Shown piece by piece: positions 57,766 through 64,000 of a stretch of DNA of 64,000 bases (positions within the stretch are counted from its first letter, which is position 1; each line of letters starts with the position of its first letter). Below the pieces are notes generated by a model. The model worked only from the letters and a program-made list of their open reading frames with translations, was not told the DNA's origin and searched no databases. This DNA comes from Ascidia mentula. Its lineage: Eukaryota; Chordata; Ascidiacea; Phlebobranchia; Ascidiidae. The position numbers and the translations under genes are program-made. The stretch is taken from contig OX387202.1 in NCBI GenBank assembly GCA_947561715.1, positions 19,977,001-20,041,000 of the forward strand, read 5' to 3'.

Positions 57766-60700
57766 ATAAACCTCGCTGTGAGATCCTGTATAGTTGGATG
57801 ATTCCGTCTTACCATGAAAAACACGTAACACTTAAAATCATAAAAGGACTGTAATAAAGTTTAATAATATGTATGTTGCCTACACAAAAAGCACTTGTTT
57901 AAACAGGATCAGTCTGGTATAACACAAGGGATATATACGTTGATCCCCTTTGTGATTTTTTGTGTAATATTACTGAACATTGACCGGCAGCTGTAGTTTC
58001 GATCCACACTTTCTATACTAGAAGTTACGTCACCTCTATTTCACTACAGACGCAGACAGGTTTGTGGGAGATTGTGGTGTACGGGAGGAAGCACACCCTC
58101 CGACTCAGCACGGCGGTAGAGGAAGACGCGAACATCTGGAGCAGTGAGATCCAGGCTATGATAGATGGACAACCTCTGATTATCACCAAAACAAAGATCC
58201 TAATGGACAAGATCAAGGTACAGAAGTGTAGAATTGAAACTGAACTTATTGCTTGGAGTAATCTGCTTTCAGGGCAACTGCCACTTAGGTAGCCAGGCGA
58301 AAAGCGTATTGCTTTGAAATTACCTGCTTAAAAAACACATCAGGAAATATTATTGCAATGATGTTGACAAAACGACTCTGCCCAAAGCTTTCATTCTTTC
58401 ACTTATATTTAGCATGTTGACCATAGTGTATGAAACTATGGCTAAAAAATTTGTGTATGTTGCAACAGCGTTCAGATGACAATGAAAAGGAGATCGACTT
58501 AATCTACAAGAGGAACCCAATCTTCAGGCAATCAAGCGAGCCTTTATGATCCCCTTTGCTATCCCTTCCATACGAACAGGTGATCCTGCAATTATTACAA
58601 CTATCCGTCCCAGAATCCAATGCTAACGCAAATTTATTAGTGCTGCAAGTATCCACGTGGTTGTCATAAAACCACGATGACGTCAATATCATCTTACCCG
58701 AACTATCTGTGACGTAACATTGCTCATATTGTTGTGTTGCTAACGAACCAAGTCGATTATTCCAAAAAAATTAAAAAATTAATAGTTTCGCTACTTAGAA
58801 AAAAAGGCATAGAAATCATAATCAACCGTTGTTCGCTCACAGGTGCCCTCTCGTGACGACCACTACACGTTGAGGGACGAGGCTGTGAGGATTTTTAACG
58901 TCCTCCTTCAAATAGAAGAACGGACTTTCCAGAACATTGAGGAGGAAGCGAAATCACTCCAGGTAAAAATTGTTTTTAAATTTTGCTTTTTGATATTTCT
59001 CGAATTCCCGCCTGTAATTGAGTTTCCTCCCCTATATATTTGCACATGTTATGACGTTTGTCAGGTAATTGTGGATCTTTCTTTGCAATGAGTGGGGAAC
59101 GATGTTCACAGATCACAATTTATATCAAAGTTTTACTTGACATCAATCAGCATTCAAAACAGACAATCAAAAAGCATTGCGACACCGTGCAGCCAACAAA
59201 CTATCTATCTGTTCGTTCCAGGCGATCATGCGAGTGTGCCACGGCTCCAAGCTATTCCAGGACGAGCTTTATCTGCAATTAATCAAACAAACCGCCATCT
59301 ACACCCTCCAACTCACCACAGACGAGCAAATGTGTAACCAGCTTCATGTGACGTCATGTCCGCATTACTGGCATCTCATAGCTTGTATGTGTTGCGCGTA
59401 CCGCCCATCACGTCCCGTGCTGTCTTACCTGAAGCTGCATCTAAAGAGGTATGACGTCACTAAGTGTGTAAATAACTTGGTTATCCAATGTAGAGTTCGC
59501 GGAACCCTTAACACAAAAGGTTTACTAAATTTTTGGGGTTCTTTGTTAAGTTAAACAATCGTTATAGGTTTCGCAGACGAAAATTTTGGGAATATCTGGT
59601 CTGAGCGCTAATTCTAAAACATCTCTAACCCCACTTTTGTTGGTAAACCAGAATTTATTGCTTGCCTCAATGCTTTGTATTCCCAGTAAATTTGAAACAA
59701 AATGCTCGTTTAATGAGAGATAAGCCAAGAAATGTCTTAAACCGTCCCGTCCACCGACGATTTTGCCGGGCCAAATGGGTGGGGCGTGCGCCACTTTGAG
59801 AAGCACTTGCTACTAAGCAGTAGTTTTGCATTACAGCGGGTCGGGTTATCTTACCTCGCGCTGTTGACTGCACACAAATGTGCCATAAGATGCCTGGGAA
59901 TCTGTACAGTAATGATTATTCGGGGATCCCTTTTCACCGTTTGTTTATTAACATCCGTTATCAGTGTACAAGAGCGATTTCCTGGTACTCTTGGTGGAGC
60001 TTATGCCGAGTTCGGTGAAAATGCGCTGAGTCAGCAGACGTCACGTCGACGTGAGATGGTTCCTTCCATTGCTGAGATTTGTGCTGTGCTGGAGATGAGG
60101 GACCTGGTCACTGTGATTAACTGCTATGGTGGCGCAACATGCGAAATCTACATCAACTCTTTCACCACTGCTGGAAAGGCAAGTAGTGTTTTGTTACAAA
60201 TTGTAATGTCGAACACTCGGAAGTATTTCTTGTATAATTTTGAATTGTATTTTCTTCTGATGATCTGGTTTTGTTGGTTGGTAGCAAACATGCTTCTTTT
60301 TCAATATTTGTTATTAAATTATGTTCTGCATTTTTATGTGTTCAGAAGCGTTTCGTTGTTTTAGTTACAAAATGTTTTTACTTTAAATTAGAGGAGTCAC
60401 TTTAGACAGTTTACGTCCAACTTTGGTGTTCAGGTTGTCCAGAAACTCCAGCATGGAATGAACGTGGAGGGGAATAAGAACACGTTCGCATTATTCGAAC
60501 ACAAGGGCGATGTTGACAGAGCGATTGAACCAAACACTTTCCTCGCTGATATCGTTGCAAAGTTCGAACAGTAAGTTGCCGTTGGAACTTTTTTACTTGA
60601 TTTGAGAAGTCTAGTTACAAATTCGTTGCAAGTAATTGGTCACACAGCTCAAAGAAGAAAATAAAAATATTATCGTACAAAAGTAGATTTTCGCAACATG

Positions 60701-63700
60701 TAATTTGACCCTTTCTCATGTAACGCGAAACATTCGAATTTAAACAGAACAAACTCGGAATCACAAACGAATCCGGATAGTGGCGGTAAGGATTCGGAAT
60801 GGGTATTCTACTTCAAACTTTACTGTGTGTTCGATCCGATTGATGCACGGGAAGACTCAATCGAATATCACTTCGTTGACGAAGACGTGAGTCGGGAGTT
60901 TCTCTGTTTCCATTCAGTGATTTTAGATTTTTTGATTGAAAACTTGCCTCGGTTGATTCTGTCGTCATGGTAACCTGGCATCCAACGCGGATTTCACGGA
61001 GCCCTAGAATTCCTTACATGAGCTACTGGACACCTTAAATCGTCTGGGTTCCTTCTCAACTCAAATAACTTTGGCGAAAAAATTTCGGGAAACACTGACC
61101 TTGAGTGCTTGACTTAATATGAATATTTTACTCATTTTTGTATTTTGTATTTTCTAAACGCAGGAGTTTCCAATGCAGGAAATAAATTTCATAAAACCTC
61201 TAGCTTTCTTAAAAACATTAACTCAGAACTTCCCTAATGTTGCAGGTCCACGAACAAGTGATACAGGGACTTTACCCACTATCTAATGACGCATTGAAAG
61301 ATATCGCAGCTTTAAGGTTGCAATTCGCTGAAGGAAATTACCATCAAATCAATATTGAGTAAGTTTGTTTAAGTGGAGCCGAAACTTTATCTTCATTGCT
61401 TCGTTCCGTTTAACCAACAAAAAGCATAAAAATATAAAAATGCCAATGGATTTTCAAGACTTCTTTTGCGAATATAAAACATGGATTTCATTTTCCAGTG
61501 CTGACATTGGCAAATATTATCCAATCAACAAGTTGATGGCCGCTTACGAGATCACAAACGAAAACGAAGACTTCTACTTCAAACGAACCGATTCTTTCTC
61601 GAATGAATTAAATGCAAACTCAATGCCAGCCAAGAAACGTTCTGTGAGTAAAGGTTTTTATTCGGTCTCAATTTGATTTTTTCGATAATTAAGACGTTCT
61701 CATAAATTACGTAAAATTTCAAACTCGCCACGTAGATCTCCCCCTCTTCGAACACATCCTTTCATACCATGCTAGTTATCCGTTCCCATGGGGGCCTGAC
61801 TCGATAAACTGTGGTTTTATCGGTGCCTGTGCCATTTTATTCCGCATATTTATTGTTCGCACGCGTTCAAGTCGTTTTTGTTCAAAAGAAAATTGAGTTA
61901 TATTTGGACGTTGGCATCAACCGCGCATGAATCGTATTCCACAACTAATCGTCATTCTTTAAATCAGCTCGTATATTGATAGTTAGTAAAACAACAAAGG
62001 ATTTTAATTTGTGGACGAAGCGAATTGAGGCCGAAACGTTAAAATTGAACAAATCGTTTTTGTCAACGAAGAGTTTCGTCAGATTTTAATTCTTTCAGGG
62101 GTCGAGTCTTTTCAACACGTTCCGGAAGAGAGGGATGAAGAAGGTGAAGGAGGAAGGTGAGAGCGGTGAGATGAAGAGGACTCTCTTCCTGGAGGAACTG
62201 CAGGATGTCAAATCAAACGTCCTGGATAGATGGAGGAGATTGAGAGGAATGCCGCAAGAAGACGCCGTGGTCAGTATCACAATAATCTCACTAAACAATA
62301 AGACTGGAGTTTTGTGTTATTGGATGTCGGGACATCTCTGCCCGTGGTTGATATTTATTGGCATTGTGTTTGGCTGCTTGATGTTTAAATATTATTCGCA
62401 TAATTTTATGTTCAGCATATTTCGCGTTCTCTTCATTCCGTCTAATTCATTTTATCTCAACAATTTGTTTCAGGCTGAATATGTTAACCTTGCACGTCGG
62501 TGGCCCGGATACGGATCCTACTTGTTTAAAGTTGAAAATCACGACGCGCAGTTCGGTCAAACCCTTCTCACTCTGACGATATCGGCGCAGGGAGCAACTG
62601 TGTTCAAACGAGGTCACTCACAGTCCCTAGATCATTTCTCATATGAAAAGTAAGTTTGATCGAACACAATGGTTCGTTTTCAACGCGGGAAGACACGAAA
62701 CTTGTTGGAGTTATTGGCTCTCAACGTTTCTGCTTATCGGTCTTATGAATATAATGCAGTTTATTTTACGAAACATAAACTTACCATAACCATAGTAGTG
62801 GGGTAACGTGAAGTCCATATTTCCCTGCAGTTTATTTGGCGTCAGAAAACAAAATTGTTGGTGAACTACGGCCCAAATGTTTGATTCGGTCAAATGCCGA
62901 CTTACAAATAAAGGTTTCAAATAGAGTTTCGGGTTTGCTGCGGCCGGTTTCGAATTCAGCTCTGACGTTTGAAAAGTCTCAGAACCACTGTTTCAAACAA
63001 TTAAACAAGATTTTGCAGCTACATTCCTTGAGTTGAACATGTTATTGTGTCTTCCTCTCAGGATCCAGTCTTTCGGAGCGGGATCTGCGAATGTTTTCAG
63101 ACTTCAGACCGAGTCAAGAGGGGACATTTCCTTCACCGCAGAACAAGTTAATGAGATTGTGAAACTCATGCGAGCTTACGTCACCGCCCTCTTCCGCCGA
63201 AAGCATTGAAAGTTGACACCGAGCACTTTTATTGCGTTCAGATTTTAACGAAACTTTAGTATTTGTCGTTCTAGCCACAAACTTGAATGTTAAAATCAGG
63301 GGTTTTCCACAGGGTCACCATATGGACCACAGCGATATATCTCAATGGGTTCCACATTACCACACAATATTACCTTCGCCGATGCATGTTTTTGTGACAT
63401 TACTAAGCAAAAACTATCGTCGGTTGGGAGGATCCACAGAGTTAACCAGGGTGTCGTTGTACCCGAACGAGCTCGCTAGTTGTTCCAAGTCTTTCACGTC
63501 CCAATAAGGTTTATTTACAGGATCATGTATCTTATAGTTTCGGCATACACGCTTACACCCACTCTCAATACTCCGCTCCAGTGTTTAAACCTTGCAGTGA
63601 CGATTTTCATTTGTTTTGCCACTTTCACATGTTTTTTACGCTAGTCATATTCTTTCTTGTCCTGAAGCACTTGGTGATCTTTTCTGTCTATTTTGTTTTC

Positions 63701-64000
63701 GGGAAACCAAATTCCATAACCTAGAAATCACTACCAGCGATAAAGTTGTCAGTCCCACTCATGGCTGTTCAACTTTTGTAATTTCAATATTATTTCACAA
63801 TTTTTCTCCGCAATTATGAACCACACCCAAAATATGTGTTTCTGCTTAATTTTAACATCTAAATAACGTCATCAATACGACGACGTCACCACGCAACATG
63901 AAATATTCCAACCGCTTTCGTACCTATTTTTGTCAACCCTTTTATCCTCAAACTGCCTATCTTTTAACATTGTTATCTGTCTAATATTATTTATTGTACA
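57766..64000 (+). repeat. Large direct duplication, partial unit C
   Basis: Homologous to about 9063-15355 of A and to the matching part of B, and still matching at the window end. The left junction lies directly against a gag-like retroelement fragment. In the intron before the FERM exons (59480-59760) it shares base variants with B (37870-38160) rather than A. Confidence 0.92.
58050..63209 (+). pseudogene. MYO10: Myosin X copy C: headless tail copy with a nonsense codon
   Basis: Twelve exons equal to the last twelve of copies A and B: 58050-58217 (end of PH3), 58469-58648, 58843-58962 and 59222-59448 (MyTH4), 59965-60178, 60434-60570, 60748-60886, 61246-61358, 61499-61643, 62099-62269, 62474-62649 and 63062-63209 (FERM, stop at 63207-63209). 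All splice borders are kept, including the GC donor. The first MyTH4 exon has an in-frame TGA at 58547-58549 where A and B have AGA. Further residue changes include Glu to Ala at the start of the PH3 end, Arg to Ser at the exon 59965 junction, and Tyr to Asp near 60877. Motor, IQ region and most PH exons are absent; homology starts abruptly at about 57766, inside the intron before the last PH3 exon. I infer a partial duplicate that has lost function. In introns it shares more bases with B than with A. Confidence 0.88.

Overview
The window is animal genomic DNA, most likely from a solitary tunicate close to Ciona. The evidence is short AT-rich introns (many under 400 bp), very many small exons, abundant TGACGTCA-type motifs, and proteins of chordate or animal type (a full MyTH4-FERM myosin X and a collagen/fibrinogen-related secreted protein). 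The species call is inference; the animal call is secure.

The plus strand is dominated by myosin X (MYO10-like) in repeated copies. Copy A fills 1-16164 and contains everything from the middle of the motor to the stop codon (359-14556). Unique sequence follows (16165-18653). Copy B (18654-41604) has 45 recognisable exons running from close to the N-terminus of the motor to the stop; only the first coding exon(s) were not found. The segment 1-16164 is repeated, introns included, at 27068-43202 with very few differences. A third, headless copy C (57766 to the window end) holds the last tail exons and carries a nonsense codon. A small older fragment D (54087-54493) holds part of one FERM exon. 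In exon order the protein is: motor, four IQ-like motifs, charged helix, acidic linker, split PH1 with nested PH2, PH3, MyTH4, FERM.

The minus strand between copies B and C (43981-52845) carries what I think is the most interesting object. It is a gene for a secreted protein with a signal peptide, 11 collagen triplets, a stalk, and a complete fibrinogen-related domain. The stalk is encoded by 31 micro-exons of exactly 30 nt, all in the same phase. Thirty of them sit in a tandem array with an exact 113-bp period (48501-51807). All splice phases fit, giving one 621-residue open reading frame. The array is therefore an exon array that could set or vary stalk length, not only a minisatellite.

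Mobile elements lie in and beside this gene. A Penelope-like element (46350-47577) with about 310-bp inverted arms, each carrying a hammerhead-ribozyme-like core, sits in one intron. A broken Ty3/Gypsy-type fossil and a second gag-like piece (54496-57765) separate fragment D from copy C. Foldback repeats, a 44-bp minisatellite, a 25-bp intronic repeat that differs in copy number between A and B, and tRNA-derived SINE-like relics are also present. No bacterial genes, CRISPR arrays, rRNA genes or credible intact tRNA genes were seen.
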